The notes: generated by a model not told the origin, from the sequence alone. A stretch of DNA of 64,000 bases from Proteles cristata cristata (GCA_017311185.1 JAESUZ010000756.1:2832501-2896500); one strand, 5' to 3'; shown: positions 44,426 to 57,760, counted from the first letter of the stretch. Translations and numbers: made by a program.

Positions 44426-47233
44426 TTTCTATAAGAAAAAAAAAGGCTTCTCACCAAAGCTGCCCACATCTTGATATTGTACCTCCCCTGTGCCTGTCAC
44501 TAAGCCTTATGTGAAAAAAGAGGAGGGGTTGAAGAGATGCATAAAAATGGGGGGACTCTACAGTCCCCAGAGAGAGACCAAGGATCCTCCACAGGCATCA
44601 GCATAAATTATTTTAAAGATACAGCCAGGATATGAAAAGTGAAGACAAAAGCTTGGGCCAATAGCCATTCCAGAAACATCCTCCCACAACCTACTGCTTT
44701 GGCGATATTGCATTACTTTGTTTGGGCTCTACCTGTCTCCTTCCATATACCCTTATAGAGATGGCTGCATGTCATGGCCATGCAAAGTGATTTCCCCACA
44801 TGCTATACACAGCTTATAAAATTCTTTGGGATTCCGTTAGAGGAAAGGCACTAAGCAAAGATATTATTACTCCTCATAAATTTAAAAAAATCTTCGTGAC
44901 AAAGGTAACAGTATTTGATCCATTTTCAATTTCTTGGCAGCCTGAGCACCCCCAGGGTTTTCAGTTTTCCCTGAAAGGGAATTATATACGCTCTAGACAG
45001 GTGAGCTCACACATGAGGGGAAGCATTGGAGGCCTGCCTCCTGTGTAGAATGAGGAGTGATCTCACTACTGCGCAGAGAAAGAATGCAGTTTGAGCGCAG
45101 CTCATTCCCTCTTAGTATGCAGTGTCAATTCTCTGGGTTAAAAATAGTCCACTCTGATGTCTTTTAATGGAATAAAGCTTCACCAGAGCAATAATGGAAA
45201 ACAAATTGTACGGGACTCTAATACAATTGAGTGGTTACAATCTGCATCTCCACTTTCATGGAGAGTTCATCGTTTGACTGGATTTGATCAATATCAGAAA
45301 ATAATGCCAAACGTAGGCTCCTCCTGGCTGCTGTGATGGACAGCTGTCAAATACAGTGACAGATCCAGCTGTCTTTCAGGGGAGGCATGATTCATAGACC
45401 TCATTACAGACAGATGGATGGTGCATACAGACTGGAGTTGAGTCTCTGGGTATTCATTCTTTGAAATGCCAATGGGGAGCAGACACTTGTATAAATGTCT
45501 AGGTCAATCCTTTTACCTACTCTATCCAATTACTTCTTTTCTACCTATGGAACTCCTGTCTAACTAACAGCTGGGCCTCCATGTTCAACCAACTTAGGTT
45601 GCTGTTTATATAGAGAGGTTTCACATCAGTGCTTGTATTTATTGCATGTCTGCCTCCTTATTTGTGCTATTTATCTCTCAACTCACTATATCTGCCTATC
45701 GATTTGTGTGTGTGTTGTTCTCAGCCTGCTGCAATGAGTCAGAATTTAGAAATGACATACAATTAGATTTCTCTTGCCCAGAAGGATTCCTAGGTGTCCC
45801 GGGTTCTCATTCCATTTGAATTATTCTCTTTCCCTCTAGGCCAGGTGTCTGACCAAGTGCTCAAGGAGGTTTATCATAGACCATAGATCAAAGCTTAGCT
45901 TAAGTAGGAGGAGCATAAGAAGACGGAGTCAAAGAACAGAAGACAATGCGTTGGCCGCAGTTTCTGGTTTGGAAATTTTGCACATGACATATGATGAACA
46001 AAAGAATATTTTTATTTTAAAGGGTAATTATGCGCATCTTCTTTGCTTTAAAAATCTCTGGGGTTTTGGGGAGTTTTGTTTTTGTTTTTTGTTTTTTGTC
46101 CTGTCCGGTGCTGGGTGTTAGGAGCAGACTGCTTACCAATCTCTCTGGGAAGAATTGCCTCCTGGGGTGATCATCAAGCAATCTCTGGGGATTGGAGCTA
46201 TCCACTAAATTCCCAGATCTGTCCATCTCAAGCAGCAATTTGACATTGAAAATGAGGAAGCAAGAAAAGTCTATAAAGCAATATGGTGAATCTCTGCTTT
46301 GGCATTCTCTGTTAGGATATTTCTGAACAGACATGTTAAAATCTTGAAAAGATCTATGTGGTTTTTTAAAAAAACATGCTAAGAACTTGGAATTTGGAAT
46401 TCCAATGGATATACCTCTAGGAACACATAAAGACCATACATTTTAACAGTTCAGTAATGGTTAAAACTAAGTCAATTAGATTTCATTTCAGATTCCTTAA
46501 AAGCTTAGCGGTTCCGTTAATTGAAATCAAGGTCAGTCTTACTTCTGACCCGAACATATTTTCTGTGGCTCTTCTGGGAAGGTTTCCAACTAGACTGCCC
46601 CTTTTTTAAACAAACTACTTTGCAGTAATATCATAAATATTCTTCACTTTTATTATTAGTAGTATATATAATAATAATATACACATTTAGTGCCTTTTTA
46701 TTCCTCATAACCTCCTCTTCTACTTTATCTCAGTTTATTCTGCTAAGAATCAGGAAATCGAAAATCTACAGTTACTTAATTTTCAGAGGAAAGGAAACTC
46801 AGTGCAAAGCTATTACAACCAACCAGAGCAATGACAACCAACTAGTTAATGCCAAAAATGAGACTTGAACCCGCATGTCTTCACACCAAATACACATTTC
46901 TGTTTTCCTTGTATTAGACAGACCATAAAATACTGGCATAGGGAGAGAGGGAGAGTATCTCAACGCCATGAAAGTATACGTGTAATTTTGTGTATATGCA
47001 TAATGCATTTGAGTTTCCCCACGGGGAGAGGAAAAGCACCAATGAACTAGATAATGTTGCTACTCCTTTTGCAGTCATCAGGGAAAAATGCATTCCTAGT
47101 GACAGAAAAACTGGTTACCAGAAAGTAGCTGTCAGTCCTTATTCGGTTCACATTCAACTACCTTTCGACAATAAAGAGACAAGTGGAGTCAATTTTTCAG
47201 AAAACTGAGATCAAAACTAGGAGAGTGTGTGTA
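44426..47233. other. Repeat-poor block with possible regulatory patch
   Basis: 2.8 kb with no recognised repeat. The part 45120-45440 contains TAAT-type words and a tight cluster of E-box and TGACAG/CTGTCA words at 45339-45374 (see findings). No coding frame is convincing. A regulatory role is an inference from motif content only. Confidence 0.4.
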
Positions 47234-47464
47234 TGTAAACTTTCTTTTTTTTTTTTATCTCTAGGAGAGAGAGAGAGAGAGACAGCATGAACAGGGGAGG
47301 ATCAGAGAGAGAGGGAGTCATAGACTGAAACAGGCTCCAGGCTCTGAGCTGGCAGTCAGCACAGAGCCCGACGCGGGGTTCGAACTCACGAATCGCGAGA
47401 TCATGACCCAAGCAAAAGTCGAACGCTCAACCGACTAAGCCACCCAGGCGCCCCTGTAAACTTT
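47234..47464 (-). repeat. Young-subfamily CAN-SINE
   Basis: Body 47244-47454: CTAGGAGAGAGAGAGAG, CTGGCAGTCAGCACAGAGCC, GACGCGGGGTTCGAACTC, ACTAAGCCACCCAGGCGCCC. Target copies TGTAAACTTT at 47234-47243 and 47455-47464. Confidence 0.97.
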
Positions 47465-47468
47465 ATTT

Positions 47469-47711
47469 AATAAATATTTTGGAGCAAACAGAGCACCTGG
47501 CTGGCTCAGTTGGTTAAGCGTCTGACTTCAGCTCAGGTCATGATCTCAAGATTCATGGGTTCGAGCTCCGCATTTGGTTCTGTGAGGACAGCTCAGAGCT
47601 TGGAACCTACTTTGGATTCTGTGTCTCCCTCTCTCTTCCCCTCCCTCCTCATTCTCTGTCTTTCAAGGAAATAAATAAACGTTAAAAAAAATAATAAGTA
47701 TTTTGGAGCAA
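47469..47711 (+). repeat. CAN-SINE facing its neighbour, 19-bp duplication
   Basis: Body 47488-47692 with head AGAGCACCTGGCTGGCTCAG and tail GAAATAAATAAACGTTAAAA. Target copies AATAAATATTTTGGAGCAA (47469-47487) and AATAAGTATTTTGGAGCAA (47693-47711). Its head faces the head of the reversed SINE 33 bp to the left. Confidence 0.97.
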
Positions 47712-49399
47712 TTACTTGGAGCCCAAAACATTATGGGTCCCTATGGGACCTCATAAGTAAACAACAGAAACAACAACAACAAAAACAAACAGAAGGGGGG
47801 GGAGGGGATAGACCCTACCTAATGGGCATTTTCAATGGAAATGTATGACAAAGAAATCAGAAAGAATTCAAGAGTCAACCACTTTTGCACTTTTTTTCTT
47901 TATCTGTAGAATAGGAATAAGACAAGAAGCAAGGGAAGACTACTATATTCCAAATAATGTGCAGCTGGTCCATCATATCTATGCAGACTTTCCAGCAGGT
48001 TAGAGCAATCTGTAGATGATTCCTGCAGAAGTCCTTCCTGATACTCGTTTCATTCTCCACAACACATTCAAATGCAATCATACCCTTCTTTCGGGTATGA
48101 ATAGAGGGATCACCATAAAAAATCAGATTCTTGACACAGTTCTTAAATATCCCAGTTGGTACTACTGGCTTTCTTTTCTCTCTCCTTTTTGTGTTATAAT
48201 TTCCTTGTTAGTCGGAATCATACCTTGTACATGGCAGGTGAACAATAAAACTCTGTGGAATGACTGAGTGAATGAATGAATCTCTGTGTCCTCAGGGTCT
48301 ATTACAGGTCTTCAATGTATTTGGGTGCCTGAATGAATATGCCAGATCTTGAAGGCAAAAATGAACATGCACCCTAAGGGAGTGAAAATCATCTACAAAG
48401 AAAGAAAGGGACACGAACACAGGAGAATCAAGAAAATGCCAATTTCCCTGCATCTGAATATCTATATTTCTTCTCTTTCTGCACTGGCCATGTGATTTCT
48501 CAGAACCATAGTGGATGGTATCAAAAATGCTATACTGTGCAGGTAAGGAAGAATGACTAACTTGTATAGCTATCATCTAAATCCGTAGTCTCCAATTAAA
48601 TTGTTGTGAATTTCAGAATAGAAGCAATGTTCTGGAGCATTCAGGAAATGAACCTGTGAATTAACTGGGGAAAAAGGCAAAGACTGGATTCTAGAACATC
48701 CAATAGTCTAACTACATGAGTTATCTTGGTAGTATTTCAGCCTCCTGCATTATTCTATCTGTACAGACATGTTCAAGTCATTATTTGGAATTATCAAAGC
48801 CTGTCACTGCTCAGCTTCTAAAACCACATCACAGCCCATCAAGGCTGGCTCCTATAGCAAATGCTTCAAATTGAGTCTTGAGATTCCAGATTCCAAAACA
48901 GCCAATCTCTAAAGTGAGAGAATAAAGTCAACAACCCTGCTGTAATTTCTTTTTCTTTTTCCTTTTTAAAGAAAGTTAATAATGAGGCTTCTCTCTCCAG
49001 GATCAACTCTAATTCTATAGCCAATAGTCAGTTTAAGCAGCTATTTTCACCCAACTTATAATAGTTTTAGATCCAACTGGAATAAAAAATGGTTTGATGT
49101 GACAGAGCTTTATCTATTGGATGGGAAGTCTAAGAGTAATGATGAAGGGAAACAAGCTAGAACAGGACTCTATCTCCATCTGAGGAGCAGGACCCTGCCA
49201 AGAAGAGAGGCAAAGCTTTTTGCTTCTGTAGTGGCATTTGAAGTACCCTAAGCTACCAGCCCTTCTCCAAGCTTTCCTAACTTGTAGTTGAGGCTTTCTG
49301 GGTATGGGTTGCCTGAAGAAGAGGATAGTTTGATCAACCAAGAGAAACCCGTAAAAAGTCAAGCTAACACCAGACTCCAATAGTCCCTTCAAAGATCAT
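47712..49399. other. Mostly unique DNA with L2-like tail
   Basis: A probable L2 end lies at 48190-48285 (GTACATGGCAGGTGAACAAT then TGAGTGAATGAATGAAT). An 8-G run is at 47795-47802. No gene is recognised. Confidence 0.45.
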
Positions 49400-49566
49400 G
49401 CAGAATGTCAGGGTTCTTTCTACATGGTATGCACCCTTCCAGGAATAAATGCTCTCACTTCTGCTTGTTTAAATCCTTTATTCTCAGGGACCAGCCCAAG
49501 TATATGTTCTCTAAAGCCCTCTGAAGACCTCAGTCAGTGGTTATCACCCTTTCCATTGCACCTCGT
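49400..49566 (+). repeat. L2 fragment
   Basis: TACATGGTATGCACCCTTCC, CCAGCCCAAGTATATGTTCT and AAGCCCTCTGAAGACCTCAG follow L2 order. Diverged. Confidence 0.5.
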
Positions 49567-50290
49567 GTCATTCATTTGTCCAACAAACTATTCTGAGTAC
49601 CTACTATGCATATGGGATTGTGCTAAACCCTGGACACACAAAGATAAATACAACAGGTTCATCTTTTCAAGGATCTCAATGCCAGTGCCTAATCATATTT
49701 CCACCCATAAACCAATATTTACAACACAAGCTATTGAGGGCTATGATAGAGAGAGGCACAAGGTTCTATACTCATCCAATTCAGGCCACAGAATACTGAG
49801 CAAGTAGTGTTAGAGTTGAGTTTACAGTATGATTAGGAATTCAAATGACAATGAAGGCAAGAAAAACAATCCAGGGCAAGGAAAAAGCTTGTGAGAAGGT
49901 ATGAGGTGAGAAAGCATAAGTAATTCACTGTGGCCAGAGAGTAGGAGTAACTTGAAGAAGGAAGGGAAGTATAGCTAAATAGGTAGACAGGAGCCAAATC
50001 ACATAGAACCTGGAAAGTCTTTCAAAAGAGTTCAGTTTTTATCCCATAGGCAAGGAAGAGCTAATGAAGAGGTCTAGGCATGGAGGCAGCAGGGCTATAT
50101 TTGCATATTTTATAAGGACAAATGTTTTGCTATGTGGAAGGTGGTTTAGAGTGAGTATGGAAGCAAGTAGATGAGTTTAGAGATCCAGCTAAGAGATAAG
50201 AGTCCAGACAAGAAGGGAAAAAGTATATCTACAAAAGAAGGGAATGAAAATAGCAACAGAGAAGAGGAAGTTGATTACAGAAATGTGTTT
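49567..50290 (+). repeat. Ancient mammalian repeat, family unassigned
   Basis: GAGTACCTACTATGCATATG, TTGAGGGCTATGATAGAGAG, GAGGTGAGAAAGCATAAGTA, AGGAGCCAAATCACATAGAA and TTTATCCCATAGGCAAGGAA are the same ordered blocks as the repeat at 11683-12610, here uninterrupted. Confidence 0.5.
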
Positions 50291-52819
50291 AAACCTCTGT
50301 CATATTCTAGCATGTATCTGGTTTGGCCTGCCATTATGATTATTTAAATCCTCAAAATGGTAAGGCCCCTGATGGTAATGGTTGATCTTGTTGAGCATTC
50401 TGTTACCAGAAAGCTTCACGTGGTCTGTTGAAACTAGTTATAACTCCACATATTATATTGAAATCTATCAGATGGTTCTGCATTGGACATTAAAGCAGTC
50501 AGTTGTCCAGTGAGACTTGGGCATTGTACCATGATTTGATGTTAGTCAGTATCCATGGATAAGCACACCAACAAAAGAGGCATGAGCTCCAATCTTACGT
50601 TTTAGAAATAAGGACTAGAGTCAGCTATGAACCCAAAAATCAATGACCTGACTTTGTCTGACATGAACTACCTTTTATGACAGAAGAATATACAAGACAG
50701 CTAACTCTATGTTAACTTTCCATCTTGGTACCATTTTCCCATCTGAACTGTAGACTGGAGCCTGTATTCTCAAGGGAATGGTGTTCAGAGCTCCAGAATT
50801 GGGTCACTTCCCATCACTATCATTAGGCAGGAATGAGTGAGGCCTCCCTGGGAATTCAATGAAAACTATAGTCTCAGAATTGAAATAAGACTGTGCATAG
50901 TCTGTCCTAGGGAAGACAGCATCCTAAATTGGACAGGTTGTGTCTCTGAGGTTGCTTCAGGGACATGCAAACAGTGTTACTCTTATGAAAATGCACTGTA
51001 ATTAACCCATCTTAACAGCTGGTTATAGGCAACCACACACTATTAGTAGATGGGATATATTTATTTGGGTTGTAAACATGATAAAAATAATCAAGGCTTA
51101 CAGATACGTGCACTTCCACTGGGCACATATAGTGTGGTGTCAGGGGTCCTATTCTGCTGGTTGCCTCATTGAGCAGAAGTGGAAATTCTCTAGAAATTAG
51201 TTACAATTTCCTGGCTAAACAGGAGATCGTTAACAAATCACATAGCATGCTTTGGACAAATTCTTTGGAACTTACACACTCAAATGGGTGTTTTCCTCCA
51301 ACGTCATCAAAGGTTGAAGTTATATACTTATTCAAAGGCATTGACGGGCCCTAACTTGAAAACAAGATAAGAGCCATGTGAAAACAAAACTAAACTTCAT
51401 TAATGCCAGGTTAGTTTATATTCCAGTTTATTCTCTAGGCCAGAAATTGAGGCCTAATCAAGCAGGTAAGAGCCACCTGTATACCTTACTCAAATGTAAA
51501 CATAGACCATATGCAGAAAAACCACATGCTGTCATTGAATGCATGAGATCAAGAGATCTCTTAGAAACAATAATATGGCACTGAGCGAGCCTCAGCGTAG
51601 ACGCACCCAATATTGGCTGGTACTATGTCTGTGATATTTGATGCTTTAGCCCTAGCATCTACCAGAATCTCAGACATAGTAGGTATATATTTCATAATTG
51701 GTAGGCATACCATTCAAATAATTATTAAATTGTTATTTTTCCTAGGTGTTGCTTTCTTTTTGCCATTTATGACTTTTTGGGACAAAAACACTTCTAGCTA
51801 CTTTCTGTCCCTAATCGCCTCCACTGCCTTCCATACCGTATGGTGAGAGACACTTCTTACAAATCAGAAAGTGCTTTAAGTAGACACATGGGAAGGGGGG
51901 TGGAGGTGCATTTACTTACACATAGTGAAATTTTGTAAGACATAATGTAGTGTGAACTATACAATTGCCTAGCTGGAAATCTAACAGAGGTATAAATGGG
52001 ATTCTGTAATAAGATATTCATAAATAATCTAGGAAATGGAACCTTAAAAATGGAAAGACTCTGATGATTTACATGTGCTTTATAAATATCTCAAATATTA
52101 TGATTCAAGAAATTGGAATGAGGTTTCAGTAATGTGTCTTATTCAGCTTCATCTCGTCATCCAAATTACTTATCAGTCTCTACCCGCTGCCTTCTCGAGC
52201 AATCCAGCCCTGAATTGGATGCTTGGGGATTTCTCCTTGAATGAATGCAATGTTTAGTTAGGCCAAAATATCTGATCTTTATGCAGTCTGTCCTGACATA
52301 CCATTAACTTGCAAATGGCTGAGATAGAAGACCATTGTCCATTTAATCAACCACAGATATTTAAATAGGATCCAGGTGTGAAATCTCATTATTGCTTTGG
52401 GGGGCAAGAGAGGAAGAATGAGTGCAGGAGTAAAAAAGTCAATAGGCATAACCATTCCAGGGGTTTTCACTGATGTGATTTCACTGGTAATGAAGCCGAA
52501 GACAATTTATCCCATGAGCTCGGTTTCAGTAATGTGATAACAAAAAATAGACAAAAATGAGTGGCTTGAGATAGGTGTAAGTAGGTCATCTTCCCAAAGG
52601 AAACAACCCATCTTCTCCTTGTAGTTGATGGTAATTAGTACTATTCAAAACCATGGCTCAAATCCAAAAATACCTGAAGTCTAGAACTTCTTGAGGACAC
52701 AGGGAAGGCTCAAAGGTCCAAGGCTCAAGAAGAACCCCAGGTCCACCTTTCCTAGCTCTTTAGTCAAACCTGTTGGTTTGCAGAATTTAGCTGTTTGCAG
52801 AAATCCAAAGTTCTTGAGT
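50291..52819. other. Mostly unique DNA, L2-like piece at 51605-51705
   Basis: GGCTGGTACTATGTCTGTGA and CTCAGACATAGTAGGTATAT at 51613-51690 look like an L2 end. No other repeat is recognised and no coding region persuades me. Confidence 0.45.
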
Positions 52820-53069
52820 AATAATAATAATACCTAATATGTATTGAACTATTACTATGTGCTGAAATCTAGATGCGTTATTACATTTAATTCTCAAAGC
52901 AATGATGTGAGGTCTGTGAAATTTTAGTATCTGTTTTACAGATGAGGAAACTGAAACTCAGAGGAGTAATCATCCAAAGCCATTATAATAAGAAACAGAG
53001 CCAAGACTTCAAAACTAGACACCCCCTGATGACAGAGTCAATGTTCTTTAGCCCACGGGTTGCCTCTAG
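52820..53069 (-). repeat. MIR, reversed, long copy
   Basis: TAATATGTATTGAACTATTA, TTATTACATTTAATTCTCAA, TTTTACAGATGAGGAAACTG, AACAGAGCCAAGACTTCAAA and TGTTCTTTAGCCCACGG cover most of an antisense MIR. Confidence 0.85.
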
Positions 53070-54455
53070 TCATATACCTTTTATTTGGTGATATCATTAT
53101 CCATCAGATCTTGGATTATGAAAGCTTAAATAGAGTCATAGTATTATTTTCTTGTATGATACGTATGACATAATAGACTATGGCTCGGTAAACTAGATAA
53201 CACATGGTTTTTAACCCTTCTAGCCGCCATAGTCACCATATGTACAATCTCCTGGGAAGGACTTCTGCTGGTATTTTACTAAAACAATTTTTACACCAGG
53301 CATCAAATTTCTTGTGGCTTGAAAATCACCTTTCTTCACCCCTCCTAATGCCAGCTGATGCTCTTAGATTATGTGGAAAGTTTAAGTTTCCAAGCTGTAA
53401 ACAGAACTCTAACAAGTGTTATCAGGAATCTCACAGAACGTCGTTAAGGCACAATAGAGGTGACCGTATTTCCATATAGGAAAGATCAGCACAAAGGAAA
53501 GAATTGCAGGGACAGGCTTACAGAAGATTTGAAGAAAAGTCACGTAATTCCACAAGCCCAGTCTTCTTCTGACTTTTGGATTTTGGTCTCTTGACCACCG
53601 ATTTCAATTGCATTAAAGGAAAAAAAAGGAAGAAGAAAAAGAAGAAGTCTGATGGTTACATATGATCAACTTCAAAGCCTTTTGGCCATATTCTCATTTG
53701 GGAGTACCTGCTTGTTTTAGGCTGTAGGTGAGCCAAATATCTCTTTCAAGATCTCGTCAACTCTAAAATGTTGATACCTCAGGTGCTCCTCTGAAAGGAC
53801 TTACTCACCTGTTGCTGCAGATGCTGTGATGAGTCACCCAGATCCCTCATCAGGAATAATTTGTTCCCCTGCCTGCTAGGAATGTGTCCAGAAGGGCCCT
53901 TACCCATCAGCCCCCTTTTGTGATTCCCTCACCTTGACTAAAGAAAACTTCTTGTCCAAAGTCACACCTCCTTCAGGACATTCCAAGCCCAATGACTAAC
54001 TAATTAACATAAAGCTCTGTGCCACTTTGTCCCCAGGAGGCATCCAAGGCCAAGAACTATTGATAGGGTCAGTGGAGAAATTCACAGCTTAAGTTTTCCC
54101 TCCACCCAAGTCACATGTTCTTGCCTACCTTCTACAGGTGTTGATCTCGAGAGTACTTTAGATAAAGTCCTTCATGTTAATATCTGCTTGACACTCTGTT
54201 TCCCAGAAAACCCAACCTGTCATACCTGCACTGTAATGGAATTTATTCAGCAATCTTTCCTAAGATTATCACACATTCATAGGTATGGGAACCTGTAAGA
54301 AAGGAATACTCAAGGGAAGCCACAGAAAATGTAAAGTAAGAGTGAATATCAATACCATTATTGATACTGAGTTTATAGCTAAACTACCCATGATATCTCT
54401 TGGTCCATACCAGGTGAGGAAAAACCTATAAGGGAGAACATTGCTTATGGGAACA
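53070..54455. other. Unassigned DNA, possible old repeat at 53700-54240
   Basis: GTTGATCTCGAGAGTACTTT and CTGTTTCCCAGAAAACCCAA near 54140-54215 resemble the end of a diverged ancient repeat, but I cannot place it. No gene is recognised. Confidence 0.35.
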
Positions 54456-54745
54456 GAGGAGCCACAGAGCGAAGAAACACAGCAAATGAACACGGGGGAA
54501 GGGACAGAAAAATAAGATAAAAACAGAGGGGGAGGTAAGCCTGAAGAGACTATTAAATACAGAGAACAAACTGAGGGGTGCTGGCCAGATATTGGATGGG
54601 GAATGGGCTACATGGGGGATGGGTATTAAGGAAGGCACTTCTTGGGATGAGCACTGGGTGTCATATGTAAAGTGATGAGTCATTGAGTTCTATCCCTGAA
54701 ACCAATACTACATTGTATGTTAACTAAGTTGAATTTAAATAAATT
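54456..54745 (+). mobile_element. Carnivore L1 3' UTR fragment
   Basis: CTGAAGAGACTATTAAATAC, ATTGGATGGGGAATGGGCTA, CTTGGGATGAGCACTGGGTG, CCTGAAACCAATACTACATT and GTTAACTAAGTTGAATTTAA are carnivore L1 3' UTR blocks also seen at 6050-6240. No ORF2 sequence remains. Confidence 0.85.
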
Positions 54746-55871
54746 AACTGAAAGTTCTCTTCTGGATGCATGTTCTAGAAGCCTCCCTACCCTACTCCCC
54801 AGCTCTCAGAGTTCCATTTCAGTTCCTGATCTCCAAAAATAATCAGGAAAAAAAAAAAAAAGGATCTGCTGTGCAGTCGGATGGCATTAACGGATCCTGT
54901 TAAGCATTGCAGCGTCTTCTTACTATTTGCATGTACTTGATTCGTCCACAGGAGTAAAGGTCTGAGAAGTAGATAGAAATAGGCGCACATCAGATGGTAG
55001 GAATATAAAAAACCAGAGATGTTAACATTCGAAGTGTGGGTAACATTCCATGTTGCTGGATCAGATTCACTCCTTTCTTTTCTATAGCTCCATTTTCCTT
55101 ATTCTAGTTGTGACATCGCATAATAGTTGTTGCCATTGCTGATTTGGGAAGCCGTACCAGGTTATTTCATACACAGAAAACAGTGTTCTTTTCATGAAGT
55201 AATATCAGTTAGCTCCCAAGCAATGCCCAGGATGGCACATTTATTTTAAATGACTAGCAATTTTATGTAGTCTAACCGTAGTATGCAATGTAAACTCCAG
55301 GATCTAGCATTCTATCAAAGGCCAAGGGAGCGATAAGGACAGGGACTCTACATTCACTTGAGGAAAGAGACAGTTATAGTGCTATGGGAGCCTTCGGAAA
55401 GGGAGAGGATGAAGCTAATTCATAATTAGCGGATGAGAATCTTGGAATTTTATAAACCATGATGTTCATGCACCTGTCTTGTCAGCAGCCATGCTGGGGA
55501 GGGTCACCGTTCTCAAAGAATCCAAGCTGTTTCACAGAGATATATTACATGGGTTGGTTCTCTGGCTTTCCTAATGGATCCTTGATTAAATTTTTGAAGT
55601 GAATAAACCCAAATAAAGCCATCCTATCTCATCTTCTGTGGCTCCTCTCCCTTTGTTCCTACTTTATGAGTTTTTTGGTATCTGGCTAATTCCAATTCTA
55701 TATTAAGAAGGAATCATCTAGAGCTTGGGTCCATGGCTTGCCATTCACCCTGCAGTTGAATTGTTCAATTGTTTTCAAACTTAAACTTGTGGAAGAATCC
55801 CAGTTCTTTGGACCCATCAGAGTTTTGATTTGATAGGGTGAGGCCTGAAAATTTTTATTTTTTATAAAGAT
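54746..55871. other. Unique DNA with a homeodomain-like palindrome
   Basis: An A run is at 54848-54862. GCTAATTCATAATTAGC at 55414-55430 is a perfect inverted repeat (see findings). No gene is recognised. Confidence 0.45.
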
Positions 55872-56096
55872 AATTTTTTAATGTTTATTTATTTTGAGAG
55901 AGACAAAGAGACAGAGAGAGAGAGAGAGAGAGCGAGCGAGCTTGTGTGTGGGTGCAAAAGTGCACGTGAGCGAGGAAGCCGTAGAGAGAGAGTGGGAGAT
56001 AGAATCTTCCGGGGCTTGATCCCAGGAACCGTGAGACCATGACCTGAGCCAAAATCAAGAGTCAGTGGTTCAAACCACTGAGTCACCCAGGCGCCC
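55872..56096 (-). repeat. CAN-SINE, reversed, older
   Basis: TTTTTTAATGTTTATTTATT, long GA runs with AGCGAGCGAGCTTG, CCGTGAGACCATGACCTGAG and ACTGAGTCACCCAGGCGCCC. Part of the middle is replaced by a GT/GC-rich segment (55940-55980). Confidence 0.94.
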
Positions 56097-56492
56097 GGAA
56101 AGATTCATATTTTTAGTAGGTCCCTAGTAGTTGCTGTTGCTGCTCCTCTGGGGACGAAACTGAAAACCACTCTGCAAAGAAAAAAAAAGGGTTTAAAGTC
56201 CTTCCAGAATAGACAAAGAGATGACAGCACGGGGATGCAAGCACTAAGAGGTGATTCATTTTCTTCAATAGAAGTCCATGGTGGGGGAAAAAATACCTGA
56301 ATGACAAAGGGCCCTGACCCCTTCCACAGGGGAAGGATGCCTTAAATGAGGCAGTGCGGCAGTGCCTAGTGGGTAGCCTATAGCAAGTTCTCAATAAATG
56401 CAGATGGCAGGGGCTGGGGGGGGGGGGGGACGGAGAGGGAGGGAAGTAGTCAGATGCCCTTGTGCCACTGGTTGGTTCTTGAGTTACAGGAC
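56097..56492. other. Unique DNA with a 14-G run
   Basis: GGGGCT then 14 consecutive G at 56416-56429, followed by CGGAGAGGGAGGG. A minus frame at 56113-56394 lacks any recognised similarity. No gene is recognised. Confidence 0.5.
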
Positions 56493-56693
56493 AGACTTGC
56501 CTGGATGGCTCAGTTGGTTAAGCTCCTGACTCCTGATTGCAGTTCAAGTCATTATCTCAGGGTTGGTGGGATGGAGCCCTGCATGGGGCTGTGTGCTGAC
56601 TGCCCTGCAGAGCCTGCCTGGGATTCTCTCTCTCCCTTGTCTCTGCCCCTCCCCCACTTGTGCCGTCTCTCTCAAAATAAATAAATAAAACTT
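56493..56693 (+). repeat. CAN-SINE, older
   Basis: GCCTGGATGGCTCAGTTGGT head, CCCTGCATGGGGCTGTGTGC, CT-rich middle and AAATAAATAAATAAAACTTA tail. Target duplications are unclear. Confidence 0.93.
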
Positions 56694-57723
56694 ACAAGAA
56701 AGGTTATAGATCATTTTGTTTAGATCGTGTAATAAAAAGGAAATTAAGAAAATGTGTCTGCACTCTCAAGAGTCTGTGTGGGTGTAGATGCAGATGTATA
56801 AGGGAGAAAACAAATAAAAGAAAGTTGGTAAGTAAAGTAGCAAAATATCAAAGAAAAGCCTGACCCCTCTTTTCCTCTGGTCTCATGTTACAAATTGAAA
56901 TGGAGAAAGTAAGCTTACAGGAATAAATGGTATGAAGTAATTTAGCTGCTTTGCAAAGTTCTTTAAGTTTTAATAACAGCAGAAAGATCCCTTTTTAAAA
57001 TATGAATCTCATCTTGCCTGTGTGCCTTTAAGGGAGCATAACTTATTCATACTTTCTCCTTTCTTCTAATTTACTGACTCTTTCCATCTCTGGTGCCTGT
57101 CCCTTTCAACTAGAACAATGGGGTTTTGAAGATGGATATGTAGTAACAGCAACATCTCCCGGTCCTTCTAAGACTCCTTATTATAAGGTTATTTTCTTGT
57201 GTTTTGAAATAGAAATGCTGCCTTTGATGCTGCCGCTTAAATTCTCTTTTTTCTCTTTCTAAAGGAAGTGTCCCCTACTTATTACCTAGGCTTGTCATCT
57301 TGCCACAATGTGGTAAATAGCGTTCTAAATAAATATTTTCTAATATGCCTTCAAGTACAACTTTCCTTTTGAGTGCAAATAGGATAATTGGGCAGAGGAG
57401 AAGAAAGCCACATTGAATGCACTGTTTAAGGGGGGAGAGGGGGGAGTGTGAATTTGTTTGGCTGCTCTGATGTAGGACTCATCAACAATCTCCAAGAGAG
57501 CCTGGGGAATTCAGGAACAACACTTAAGTGATTGGGCTGCCTGCATTTGAGTCTCAGCAGGGGCAAAGATTTGAGGCGCTCTTCTGTCTAGAAAGATAGA
57601 GTAATTCTCAATCCTGGGCGTTTCTGGAGCTTTTTCTGCTCCTTGGGACTTATTTCCATTGGCCTCTCTCCGTGCACTACACTTCCTAGAATTCTTTTCA
57701 TTTCTTCCTCTTTCCTCAACTCT

Positions 57724-57760
<37 letters not shown>

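Noticed and set aside
53700..54240. Possible LTR
   Set aside because: Only end-like words were seen; no TG...CA termini, duplication or internal retroviral sequence could be shown.
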